A DNA stretch of 62,371 bases, taken from contig NZ_FRAV01000030.1 of assembly GCF_900142445.1 (NCBI RefSeq), positions 1 through 62,371 of the forward strand, written 5' to 3'. Below, piece by piece: positions 44,290 through 53,393 of this stretch (positions are counted from its first letter, which is position 1; each line of letters opens with the position of its first letter). The position numbers were made by a program, and so were the translations under genes. The notes beneath the pieces were generated by a model, which searched no databases, was not told the DNA's origin, and worked only from the letters and a program-made list of their open reading frames with translations. The stretch is from Chryseobacterium polytrichastri (GTDB taxonomy: Bacteria > Bacteroidota > Bacteroidia > Flavobacteriales > Weeksellaceae).

Positions 44290-47200
44290 TTAGAAACTTG
44301 CTTTCACCTGCATACTTCCGATATGTATGGTTCTGTCGCCGGAGTTTCGTCCCTCATAATTTAAATTAAGCTGTAAGAAAGAGTTGATGGCCTGTTGAAT
44401 GAAAACACTCCAAACCTGATTCTTTCCGGGCTTTAGACCATCTAGCATTTGGTTTCCAACGATGCTGAAATTATTACCATTAAAATTATTATTGATAAAT
44501 GAGAAGTTTCCTCTAATGGAAGTCTTCTTGCGATCCCATTGTATGGTTCCCGTGATGTCAAAAGCTTTTAAGAATTCTTCACCATCAATTCTTTGTTTTT
44601 GACGGAAAGCCGAAGAAAGTTCAGCCTGAATAGCATCCGTAAATTTATAGGTTGCTTTTGGTTTGGTCTCAAAGTTATTTAAACGATAATCTCTCGTGGC
44701 AAATAGTTGAGAAGAATTCTGAATATCATGAACCGAGTTTTCCCAATCGACTCTAAATTCTTTATTAAACCAATATCCAACATTTAAGAAATGAGAGATT
44801 TGCTCCCTTTCTTCATTACTGAAATTAGCATTGATTAAGTTATCATTGGAAATAAAACGGTAGTTACCATTCCATCCCGATTTTTCTGTTGGACTGAATT
44901 GAACAGAAGCTAAAATATTTTGATTTTTTAAAATTTGATCCGAACTTTTTTCAAATGGATTCAGTACTAATACTTTATCTTTTTTGTAGAATGAGTTTTG
45001 TGAATTTAATGAGATGTTAAAATTCCAACGTTTTAAAAATTTATTTTCAGAATTGAAAACAATGGATGGATTAACAAATAAGGCTAACTGTATCTTATTT
45101 TTATTGGAAGCAATATATCGTACAGAATTGGTGTAAACCCTAATGTATTGTGCTAAATCTGAATATTCCGCAATTTCAAATTCATCAAGCTGTTGAACAC
45201 CATCTCCGTTATAATCGGTCCATTTATAAATACCTTGTCCGTCTGTAACTTTTAGATATTGAAATTCTCTTTGTGCTTCCTGTCCGTTTCCTAATTCATA
45301 GAAAGCTTGCAAACGCATACCATTTCTGAAAAGTTGTTGGTTATAAAGAATATTTCCTACCACGAAATCATTATTTCTGGAAGCATCAATATCCTGATTT
45401 TGATAGAAGAATTTTCTGTAATGAATTAGCGCATTTAAGGTTGTTTTCTCTGTTTTGATAAGTTGACTTTCTACCATAACCCCTAAAATATTATTCATAT
45501 TTTGAAGTCTGTTATCACGCACAGAGTCATTATCTCTCATGTACACTTTGGCCAATAACTTTGTTCTCGTGCTATCACCAATTTTCTTTTGAACAAATAA
45601 TTCTTTCCAACTGAAACTCGTGACATCCATTAATTGGGTATCGTTATATTTTTTCTCGTTGTGTTCCATGCTTCCACCAATTGCCCAGCTTCCTTTTTTG
45701 CCGGTAAATTCGGTTGAAACACCACCCCTGATGAATTTAGTATCTTGCTGAATAGCATTGGTATTCAAATAAGATAGATTTCCTTTTGTGAAAAACTTCC
45801 CTTTGATCCAACCAAAATCCAGATCATTTTTCATCCCTTTATAAGAATCCTGCTCGTCCAGATAGTTGATACGATAGTTTAAAGTAGATTTATTATTCCA
45901 TTTGTTAAGGAAACTGAATATAAATCTGTTTTGAGTTTTACCACTAAATTCCTGAGCTAAGTTAAAGTCTCTGGAGAATTCTACATCGTTGATTCTATCT
46001 AAAATATGGAATTGTTTATCAATATGTTGATATTCAAAACTTGGAGTTCCTTTCCAATTATTTTTTGTGAAAGTCTTGTTTCCGAAAATACGTCCTGCAT
46101 AGCCAATATTCTGATCAGAATCTTTTGAAGAGAATAAATTCAGGTCATAATTACTTAAGGAGAAATCAGCTCCTATTTTTCCGTCTTTCAGTAAAACTTC
46201 AGAATTCACAGAGTACACTTGAGATTTTTGCGGAGAAGGTAACTTTCTAACAGCCCTATAATCTCCTGCATTGGGTCCTACGTACTGAAAAACACGACCA
46301 TTATTAGTTGTTTGTGTTATTTTGTAATCTCCAAGATTTACCCCGAAATAAGTGTACGAAACCTGATAAAGACTTTCATTTGCGTCTGTAGAAAATTCAT
46401 AATAATTTCCATTAGGATTTTGTACTAATCGATATAAAATTTTATTAACGTCATATTCGGTTAAAACTCCTGATGGAGCGTACATTAAATTAGGATTGTT
46501 TCCTGCGTTGGCTAAAATTTGTTCGTCTTCTTTAGAAAGGTTTAAAGCAAGAGGTGCATTTTTATTATCATTTTCCATGAACCAGTTGAAACCGATTTTC
46601 AGCTTCTCTCTTGTATGCTCTAGTTTTCCGGTAAATAAATATCTGGAATAATTTCTATTGGCATAGTTATAAGAAATGGTGATAAAGTTTTGCTGGAAAA
46701 TAGGACGGAAACTGGTAAAAGTAACCTCACCTGTATTATAGTTAATAATGTAATCCTGGTTTTCACCACGCTTCATTAAGATACCATCAATAAAAACCTG
46801 TTCAGAACCGGATATCAAAGTAATGAACTGTTCGCCATTTTTACCTGTTAAACGATAAGGTCCTTGGTTACCTTCAACCCCTTGAAAACGTACTCTGTGG
46901 AATTCACTTCGGGCAACACCCATTGAAACATCTACGAAGGTTTTATTATCTTTTCCAAATTCTGTTTGGAACTCAAGCCCCATACTTCGTCTTTGGTATT
47001 TTGCAAAATAGTTTTTAGATTCAACTAAGTCCAGATGCCCAGCTCTAAGAATTGATTTATCTTTAATATTAAGCTGCATATAGATCTTATCAAACTCTTC
47101 TAACGTTTGGGTATATCCATCTGCCTGAATAGGTAAGTTATGATCTGAAATACTGGCTAAAATAGTAACGTCTTTTGAAAGCCTTCCTGAAATCTGAAGG

Positions 47201-47523
47201 TCCATTGAGCTTTGTACAGACTGCCCTTGATTATTACCAAATGTAATCCCTCTAATAATAGAACCTTTGGAGTTTAACTCTCCTAAAAATCGTTTTTTAT
47301 CATTTTTAGCAAGCACGGCCTCATCTACAATAATCCTGTTGCTTGTTCTTACAAAGTCTAATGTATCTTTTGTGAAAATATCTTGTTCAAGCCTTGCCGC
47401 TAAAATACTATCTTTTTTTAGACTGTCTTTCGGAAGATTAGGATTTTTCCATGTAAACACCTGAGCATTAGTAAATGTAATGCTCATAAAAAATATAATG
47501 AATAATAGGATGAAATTCCGCAA
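44290..47523 (-). CDS. SprA-like large outer-membrane protein with EF-hand-like loop
   Basis: 1077 aa with signal peptide (LLFIIFFMSITFTNA). From residue ~85 the pattern GSIIRGITFGNNQGQSVQSS and KDVTILASISDHNLPIQ is the one that recurs in SprA and its uncharacterised relatives; long runs of alternating beta-strands follow to the end. A calcium-loop-like DYNGDGVQQLDE is at 770-781 (Asp/Asn at 1, 3, 5, Gly at 6, Glu at 12). SprA is the T9SS translocon barrel at ~2400 aa, so this is not SprA itself but a half-size relative. Likely a large barrel with surface loops; role unknown. Confidence 0.6.
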   Translation of the reverse strand: MRNFILLFIIFFMSITFTNAQVFTWKNPNLPKDSLKKDSILAARLEQDIFTKDTLDFVRTSNRIIVDEAVLAKNDKKRFLGELNSKGSIIRGITFGNNQGQSVQSSMDLQISGRLSKDVTILASISDHNLPIQADGYTQTLEEFDKIYMQLNIKDKSILRAGHLDLVESKNYFAKYQRRSMGLEFQTEFGKDNKTFVDVSMGVARSEFHRVRFQGVEGNQGPYRLTGKNGEQFITLISGSEQVFIDGILMKRGENQDYIINYNTGEVTFTSFRPIFQQNFITISYNYANRNYSRYLFTGKLEHTREKLKIGFNWFMENDNKNAPLALNLSKEDEQILANAGNNPNLMYAPSGVLTEYDVNKILYRLVQNPNGNYYEFSTDANESLYQVSYTYFGVNLGDYKITQTTNNGRVFQYVGPNAGDYRAVRKLPSPQKSQVYSVNSEVLLKDGKIGADFSLSNYDLNLFSSKDSDQNIGYAGRIFGNKTFTKNNWKGTPSFEYQHIDKQFHILDRINDVEFSRDFNLAQEFSGKTQNRFIFSFLNKWNNKSTLNYRINYLDEQDSYKGMKNDLDFGWIKGKFFTKGNLSYLNTNAIQQDTKFIRGGVSTEFTGKKGSWAIGGSMEHNEKKYNDTQLMDVTSFSWKELFVQKKIGDSTRTKLLAKVYMRDNDSVRDNRLQNMNNILGVMVESQLIKTEKTTLNALIHYRKFFYQNQDIDASRNNDFVVGNILYNQQLFRNGMRLQAFYELGNGQEAQREFQYLKVTDGQGIYKWTDYNGDGVQQLDEFEIAEYSDLAQYIRVYTNSVRYIASNKNKIQLALFVNPSIVFNSENKFLKRWNFNISLNSQNSFYKKDKVLVLNPFEKSSDQILKNQNILASVQFSPTEKSGWNGNYRFISNDNLINANFSNEEREQISHFLNVGYWFNKEFRVDWENSVHDIQNSSQLFATRDYRLNNFETKPKATYKFTDAIQAELSSAFRQKQRIDGEEFLKAFDITGTIQWDRKKTSIRGNFSFINNNFNGNNFSIVGNQMLDGLKPGKNQVWSVFIQQAINSFLQLNLNYEGRNSGDRTIHIGSMQVKASF

Positions 47524-47674
47524 GTTCTTGGAAAATAATTGGTAAAAATAACTAAAAATTGTTTATAATTAAGGTTTTAACATTATTAACAAAAATTTAT
47601 ACAATTTATTGTGAGGAAAATAAAAATACTTGTATTTTAGCCGTCTAAATTATTAATAATTAAATTTTTAAACC

Positions 47675-48469
47675 ATGAAAAAACTTTATTCGTTAGTTGC
47701 TACCGTAATGATTGCAGCAACAGCATTTGCACAGACTACTCTTTTGTCAGAAAATTTTGGAACTACATCTACATTACCGGCAGGATGGGTAAGTACAAAT
47801 ACTTCTACTGGATGGAATGCAAGTACAGCTTCTGGGTCAACTGGATATGCTGGAGTTTCAGGAGGAGCAAATGCAGTATTTGCTGGAACTGGTTCAAATG
47901 GAGTTACACATACACTAACTTACTCTAATTTATCAACAGTTGGCTATAATAGCATTAATATTATTTGGGGAGGAAGAGGGACTGGTAGCTTTGCTCAAAA
48001 TATTATTTTTCAATGGAGTACTGATGGCTCTACATGGAATGACGTAACTTATACGTATGTTAAGAATGGGAATAGCTGGGCTCTTGTAAATGGTGGTGTT
48101 GCTATACAATTACCGATACAAACAGAAAATATTTCAAATTTAAGTCTTAGATGGTCTTCAGTAACAAGCAATAATGGAAACTATAGAATTGATGATATAA
48201 AAGTTGTTGGTAGTAGCGCTGGATCACTTTCGACAAATGAAATAAAAGGAAAGAAGAACTTATTCATTAAAAATACAGTTGTAAAAAATGATATTACTTT
48301 TAGTACTAAATCTGATGTGAAAATTTACAACATTGCAGGTCAAGTGGTAAAAACAGCAACAGTTTCTGAAAATCAGTCACTAAATGTAGCTGATTTAAAA
48401 GAAGGGACTTATATCGTAGCCGGAACTGTAAATGGTCAATTAGTATCAGAGAAAATTATTAAAAACTAA
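47675..48469 (+). CDS. T9SS cargo protein 1 of tandem set
   Basis: 264 aa. Signal peptide (SLVATVMIAATAFAQ), then a jelly-roll-like adhesive domain (~20-185: SENFGTTSTLPAGWVSTN, IIFQWSTDGSTWNDVTY, YRIDDIKVVG), resembling the cleaved-adhesin fold. The C-terminal ~75 residues (FIKNTVVKND ... VKIYNIAGQVVKTATV ... EGTYIVAGTVNG ... SEKIIKN) are a T9SS sorting domain of a subtype shared by the next two genes. Own terminator follows. Confidence 0.88.
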   Translation: MKKLYSLVATVMIAATAFAQTTLLSENFGTTSTLPAGWVSTNTSTGWNASTASGSTGYAGVSGGANAVFAGTGSNGVTHTLTYSNLSTVGYNSINIIWGGRGTGSFAQNIIFQWSTDGSTWNDVTYTYVKNGNSWALVNGGVAIQLPIQTENISNLSLRWSSVTSNNGNYRIDDIKVVGSSAGSLSTNEIKGKKNLFIKNTVVKNDITFSTKSDVKIYNIAGQVVKTATVSENQSLNVADLKEGTYIVAGTVNGQLVSEKIIKN

Positions 48470-48493
48470 ACTTTAACAATTTGTTAATTATAC

Positions 48494-48524
48494 ACCGCCA
48501 CTTTGAAAAAAGGGCGGTTTTTTT
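48494..48524 (+). terminator. Terminator of cargo gene 1
   Basis: ACCGCC / GGCGGT stem, 13-nt loop and seven Ts, 25 bp after the stop. Confidence 0.8.
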
Positions 48525-48559
48525 GTAGTTTTACATCATACAATTTAAAACTCTATATT

Positions 48560-49402
48560 ATGAAAAAGATTTATTCTTTATTTGTTGCTTTAGCAACAGC
48601 AACAGTTATGTTTGCGCAAACGACTATCACTCAATGGAATTTTGATGCAAGTTCTGCTGCTCCATCAACAGGTGCAGGTACAGCAAGTATAATAGTAGCT
48701 ACTGGTACCCCTTCTTTTCCTGTAGGGAATCCAGGAAGCGGTAAAGCATGGAGTACAGCTGGATTTCCAGCTCAAAGTACAGGTTCGGGAACTGCTGGAT
48801 TTAAATTCGATGTAAGTACAGTTAATTATTCTAGCATTGTTGTTTCTATTGATATTGCAGGATCTGGGACATGCTCTAAATATTTTCAAATGCAATATAC
48901 AGTAAACGGTAGTACATGGACAAATGTTGGTGCAGCTACCGAAATAGGTACTACATCTTCACCTGCTAACTGGGTTACAATGACTAATAATATACCTGCA
49001 GCAGCTAATAATAATGCCAACTTTTCAGTAAGAATTGTTTCTGTATTTGATCCTGCAAATAATTCTACCTATTCTGCAAATGGAGGAGCAAATTATGCAG
49101 GTACAGGAACTACTCGAGTTGATAATGTTACAATCACAGGAACTACAGGTTCTTTAGCAGTAAGTGATTTATCTAAAGTAAAAGCAAACTTCGTTAAAAA
49201 CACTTTTGTTAAAAATGAAGGAATTACTTTTGGAGCTCAAGCTAAAGATGTAAAGGTTTATAATATGTTTGGACAAGTTGTAAAATCTGCTTCTGTAAAA
49301 GAAAATGAAACTTTAAATGTTTCTGATTTAGCTAAAGGTAGCTATATCGTTACAGGAACGGTTAACAACCAACCCGTTTCTCAGAAAATTTTGAAAGACT
49401 AA
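48560..49402 (+). CDS. T9SS cargo protein 2 of tandem set
   Basis: 280 aa from ATG 48560 (KKIYSLFVALATATVMFAQ gives a good signal peptide; the frame upstream runs into the previous terminator). A jelly-roll-like module (~20-210) with FKFDVSTVNYSSIVVSIDIAG and VRIVSVFDPANN resembles lectin-like or cleaved-adhesin folds but is clearly different from cargo 1. The sorting domain (VKVYNMFGQVVKSASV ... KGSYIVTGTVNNQ ... SQKILKD) is almost the same as in its neighbours. Confidence 0.88.
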   Translation: MKKIYSLFVALATATVMFAQTTITQWNFDASSAAPSTGAGTASIIVATGTPSFPVGNPGSGKAWSTAGFPAQSTGSGTAGFKFDVSTVNYSSIVVSIDIAGSGTCSKYFQMQYTVNGSTWTNVGAATEIGTTSSPANWVTMTNNIPAAANNNANFSVRIVSVFDPANNSTYSANGGANYAGTGTTRVDNVTITGTTGSLAVSDLSKVKANFVKNTFVKNEGITFGAQAKDVKVYNMFGQVVKSASVKENETLNVSDLAKGSYIVTGTVNNQPVSQKILKD

Positions 49403-49427
49403 TCTGAAATATTCTTTTTAGATATAC

Positions 49428-49458
49428 AACCGCTGCTTCCTTGAAGTAGCGGTTTTTT
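49428..49458 (+). terminator. Terminator of cargo gene 2
   Basis: AACCGCTGCTT / AAGTAGCGGTT stem (near-perfect), followed by Ts, 25 bp after the stop. Confidence 0.8.
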
Positions 49459-49530
49459 ATTGATTAATAATAGTAAATATCAAGAGATAATCTTTTGATA
49501 TTGTATTTACCTTATTCTGAATGTTTGGAT

Positions 49531-49560
49531 TTTGAATTTGAGTTTTAGGTATTATTTTTG
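49531..49560 (+). promoter_or_regulatory. Promoter of cargo gene 3
   Basis: TTTG (49531-49534), 18 bp, TATTTTTG (49553-49560): a close match to the Bacteroidota consensus, 37 bp before the ATG at 49598. Confidence 0.6.
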
Positions 49561-49597
49561 CATTATTAGTAATAATATCACACAAAATTATATTATC

Positions 49598-50461
49598 ATG
49601 AGGAAAATTTTTACTATTATCGGATTAGTTTCGACGGTTGCATTAATGAATGCTCAGATTGTTATCAACGAAATATACGGCGGTGGCGGAAACTCGGGGG
49701 CAACATTGAAGAATGATTTCATAGAATTAAAAAATATTGGTTCTGCACCGGCTTCTTTAACTGGAGCAACCATTCAGTATGCTCCTGCTGTGGGAGCTTT
49801 TACTCAATATCATACGTTGCCAAATATTAATCTAAATCCTGGGCAAGTCTATCTCATTCAGGAAGCGACAGGTGGGGGAGGAAGTGTTAATTTACCTACG
49901 CCAGACTTTATCGCAACAACAGTTATTAATTTTAATGGAACTTCAAACCCTTCAATAGGAATTGGAATTGCAGTGACCTCTGGTAAAGTTGTTTTGGCGA
50001 GTAATACAACACAGGTTACTGGACCTACAGATGCCAACGTTCTAGACTTTGTAGGATATGGATCTGCAGATCAGTTTGAAGGGGCAGGTCCAGCGCCATC
50101 TCCAACAACCACAACTTCTATTACAAGAATTTCGGGTGATACCAATGACAATGCAATTGATTTTACCATTGCAACAGCTTCTCCAGGGAATTCTTCCGGA
50201 GGAACATTATCTGTTTTTGATAGTAGTAATAATTCTAGAAAGTTTAATTTTATAGAAAATGCATTTGTAAAAGAAGATCAACTTTTATTTGGTACTGAAG
50301 TTAAAAATATCAAAATCTATAACTCTGTGGGAGGAATAGTAAAAACTACTTCATCAAAAAATATTTTAAGCTTAGATGTTTCTGATCTTCCAGAAGGTGA
50401 TTATATGGTAACAGGAACTATTAATAATGAATCTGTATCTCAAAAAATATTAAAAGATTAA
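49598..50461 (+). CDS. T9SS cargo protein 3 with lamin-tail domain
   Basis: 287 aa from ATG 49598. The signal peptide ends at VALMNAQ. The N-terminal module (~20-190: IVINEIYGGGGNSGATLKNDFIELKN, SLTGATIQYAP, VLDFVGYGSADQFEG) is a lamin-tail (LTD) domain, common in bacterial surface proteins and nucleases. The sorting domain (IKIYNSVGGIVKTTSS ... EGDYMVTGTINNE ... SQKILKD) is shared with cargo 1 and 2. No nuclease follows, so the LTD may be the sole functional part. Confidence 0.88.
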   Translation: MRKIFTIIGLVSTVALMNAQIVINEIYGGGGNSGATLKNDFIELKNIGSAPASLTGATIQYAPAVGAFTQYHTLPNINLNPGQVYLIQEATGGGGSVNLPTPDFIATTVINFNGTSNPSIGIGIAVTSGKVVLASNTTQVTGPTDANVLDFVGYGSADQFEGAGPAPSPTTTTSITRISGDTNDNAIDFTIATASPGNSSGGTLSVFDSSNNSRKFNFIENAFVKEDQLLFGTEVKNIKIYNSVGGIVKTTSSKNILSLDVSDLPEGDYMVTGTINNESVSQKILKD

Positions 50462-50484
50462 GGTATATCATTTAAATACATCTC

Positions 50485-50515
50485 AAACAGCTGCTATTGG
50501 TAGCTGTTTTTCTTT
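50485..50515 (+). terminator. Terminator of cargo gene 3
   Basis: AAACAGCT / AGCTGTTT stem, 9-nt loop, Ts after it, abutting the next gene's stop on the other strand. Confidence 0.75.
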
Positions 50516-53341
50516 TTAATACCAACCTCTTCTGGCTGCATTGATAATTGATCCTAAATTAAGAACCAATGTATATCTTATACGTCTTGCGTAATCTTTA
50601 AATGAAGGTTCGAATCCTAAAGAAGATTGAATAGGGAAGTAGACTTCTAAAAAATCTGGAATTACTCTTACTTTTACACCTGTGTCCCAAATGAATTGTG
50701 TAGGCTGGTCTTTATTTTTATAAACACCGGCATCTGCATATACATGAAATATTTTCCAAACATTGGAATCTACATTCATAGAGGTAATCCATTTATTAAC
50801 ACTTCCGGGAAGAAATGATTTGAAACCACCATCAGCCAAAATAAATTGTTGGGATAAGATACCACTATTGGCGCTTTGGCCTAAAAGATTATAGGAGAAA
50901 GAATAATCTGAAACTCTGGAAATACCATAATTAAAAGTATTGTTTCTTGTATCATTTCTTACAAAATACCCTCCAAATAATCTTACGCTTAATTTTTGTT
51001 TAGGAGCAAACTCCCATCTATAAAAGGCTTCAGCAGTAATCTTATTAAAATCTTCCATTCCTTGGGTGCTTACGCTTAAACTTTTTTCGTGAATCATTTG
51101 GCTGTCGGAATATCCATACCCAACACTCCAAAGATTATATTTATGATAATCCTGATTAGCAACCATAATAGGACTTAAATCTCTCTCGAAATAAGTATAA
51201 GAAAGACCAATACCTCTACTCACGGTACTTCTAGGGTTTTTTCTGAAATTGATATTAGAGAATAGAGATGCTTTTCTATACGCAAGATTATAATCATAAT
51301 GAAAGTAAGAACCTGAAACTCCAAAAGTCAAACTTCTTATAATGCTTTCGGCAGGTAAAAATGAATAAGAAACAGCTCCTGAACCTGTTAGTTTTCCTGT
51401 TCCAGTACTATAAGTTGGTGTTACAGAATACAAAAATTTTTGATCGAAAAAAGATTGATTTTTAAAATTAAATCCTACAAGAAACTTGTCGTATGTATTA
51501 TTAAAACGAACTCTCGGGCTTACATAAATTTCATTGAATTCAGGATTAGGAATATCTTTTATCAGTTTTAATTTAATTTTTTTTGTATTTGAAAAGATAC
51601 CTTTTGCGTACACAAAATTATCACGATATTTAGATTCCGGGAAGATAAAATCGTTATTCAAGGTAATTTTATAGATATCTAAAGCAGGGATAGAAAATAT
51701 TTTTGTTTTTTCATTTTCCTCCGTTTCTATCCAGTATTCTTTTTTCTCTTTTGTTTCCTTTGTCTCGGTTTCCAGTTTTACAGGAATTGAAGAAAGGGTA
51801 TTCTTATGAATATTGATATTTAAAGAATCATCTTCTTTTCTAAATCTTTTTAATTTAAAGTTGACTCTGTTTTTTTTCTCTAGAAAAGCAGTTAAATAGC
51901 TCGTTGTTTTATCCTGCTCGGCAAGTTCTTTTAAGAAATCTTTTGGATTAATTTGCTTGTCGCTATTTCTTGCTATATAACTTTTTAATAAATCATTGAA
52001 TTTTTCATACCCCATTTTATTGGCAGAGAAATTAAATAAACTTCCTGTTTCAAAACTACTGATCGCCATGTCATTAAAATTACTGAGAGATGTGAATTTT
52101 TCATCAATCTTCTGATCAAGATTTTGAGACATAATGTATTGGTAAGCCAACCCATAACGGTCAATCAACTTCACTTTTGAAGCATGAAATAACTTTAAAG
52201 GTTTTATTCCGAAGACTTTAGTTTCAGGTAGTGTTCCTAAAAGGTTAGTTTCAGGATAGAATTTATTTAGATATTGAATTTCAAGATAAGACTTTAATCC
52301 ATTTTTAAACCAGTGATTATTTTGTTTATCTGCAATGATACTTTCATCAAGAATCTTTTTAGCAATGATTCCGAAATAATCCATATCTGTATTTTCAGCA
52401 TCGGCAAAAAGCTTGAATCTGAATCTCCAAAACAGAATATCATTGTTTCCAAAGAAATCTTCTTTGTTTCTGAACTTCTCAGAAATAAATAATCTTTCAG
52501 GAATAGAACCTATTTTTTCTTTGATGAATTGTAATTGTAAAGGCAGATAAAATTCTAAATTCTGTTTCTCTTCCGGCCTTAAATTATATCCGAATTTTAT
52601 TTCGGTATTAATATCGGAAGTGTTAATTTTTATAGAAGGAAATTCATTTTGGGAGATCAGAAATTCAGGATCAGAATCCAAATATCCTTTAAAAGAATTC
52701 ATCTGAATTTGTTGAAGATTACTTTCTATAAAATAATTAACTGGAAGATCAAAATTGATTGTCCAATAGGTATTGAAGCTAATAGATTCTTCAATATCAT
52801 GGTAATTTCTTTGAGAAATATTGTCCGGATCAAAATGATCCGGAACAATAAAGAAATATTTTAAAGCTATATTTTTATCAGATGTTCCATAACCTGTAAA
52901 TTTTTTATCAGGCAGCTGCATCTGATATTGCAGTTGTAATTTTATACTTTCACCGGGTTTTAAACTCTTAGCTAAAGGAAGAAAAATATTCTCTTCGGAT
53001 ATATTGTTTACAGAAATATCCTGATTATCGGAATTTTTAACGGTTAAGTTTAAAAGCTTCCCTTGTTCTTCAGGTTTTGCAAAGTGTAAATCATTATTCC
53101 TGTCTTCGAGTTTTCTGTAAGCTAATGAGGTTCCTCTTTTTCTATAAGCAGAAACCCAGTTTAAAAGTTTTACGGTATTTAAATCCTTTTCAGAATTGTT
53201 GTAATAAATAAGTTCTTGATTGATAGTCAGCGTTTTTTTATCCGAAGATAATTTTGCTTCAATATAAATGCTGTCTTTCTGTGCAGAAACTTCCACAACA
53301 CCCAAAAACAAAACAAGACAAATACTAATAACTTTTTTCAA
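50516..53341 (-). CDS. M1-peptidase-like protein without zinc ligands fused to a beta-barrel
   Basis: 941 aa. Signal peptide (ISICLVLFLGVVEVSA), then an M1-like beta domain (~25-240), a helical M1-like region (~270-470), a spacer beta domain (~475-620), and about 300 residues of alternating strands ending in INAARRGWY-type C-terminus that predict an outer-membrane barrel. In the helical part GIIAKKI (324-330) aligns with HEIAHQW, and WFKNGLKSYLE (344-354) with WLNEGxASYxE, so both His, the third ligand Glu (Asn 347) and the catalytic Glu are absent. It is an inactive peptidase scaffold. It follows the UMP synthase gene by 52 bp on the same strand. Confidence 0.7.
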   Translation of the reverse strand: MKKVISICLVLFLGVVEVSAQKDSIYIEAKLSSDKKTLTINQELIYYNNSEKDLNTVKLLNWVSAYRKRGTSLAYRKLEDRNNDLHFAKPEEQGKLLNLTVKNSDNQDISVNNISEENIFLPLAKSLKPGESIKLQLQYQMQLPDKKFTGYGTSDKNIALKYFFIVPDHFDPDNISQRNYHDIEESISFNTYWTINFDLPVNYFIESNLQQIQMNSFKGYLDSDPEFLISQNEFPSIKINTSDINTEIKFGYNLRPEEKQNLEFYLPLQLQFIKEKIGSIPERLFISEKFRNKEDFFGNNDILFWRFRFKLFADAENTDMDYFGIIAKKILDESIIADKQNNHWFKNGLKSYLEIQYLNKFYPETNLLGTLPETKVFGIKPLKLFHASKVKLIDRYGLAYQYIMSQNLDQKIDEKFTSLSNFNDMAISSFETGSLFNFSANKMGYEKFNDLLKSYIARNSDKQINPKDFLKELAEQDKTTSYLTAFLEKKNRVNFKLKRFRKEDDSLNINIHKNTLSSIPVKLETETKETKEKKEYWIETEENEKTKIFSIPALDIYKITLNNDFIFPESKYRDNFVYAKGIFSNTKKIKLKLIKDIPNPEFNEIYVSPRVRFNNTYDKFLVGFNFKNQSFFDQKFLYSVTPTYSTGTGKLTGSGAVSYSFLPAESIIRSLTFGVSGSYFHYDYNLAYRKASLFSNINFRKNPRSTVSRGIGLSYTYFERDLSPIMVANQDYHKYNLWSVGYGYSDSQMIHEKSLSVSTQGMEDFNKITAEAFYRWEFAPKQKLSVRLFGGYFVRNDTRNNTFNYGISRVSDYSFSYNLLGQSANSGILSQQFILADGGFKSFLPGSVNKWITSMNVDSNVWKIFHVYADAGVYKNKDQPTQFIWDTGVKVRVIPDFLEVYFPIQSSLGFEPSFKDYARRIRYTLVLNLGSIINAARRGWY

Positions 53342-53393
53342 AATTCTGATAAAGTACCAAATATAACTTATTTTGGATAGATTTCGTAAAATT

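Noticed and set aside
42432..50461. Low-complexity, Asn/Gly/Thr-rich repeats of the T9SS proteins as tandem DNA repeats or CRISPR-like arrays.
   Set aside because: The periodicity is at protein level (beta-helix turns, adhesive strands); there are no constant DNA repeats with unique spacers.
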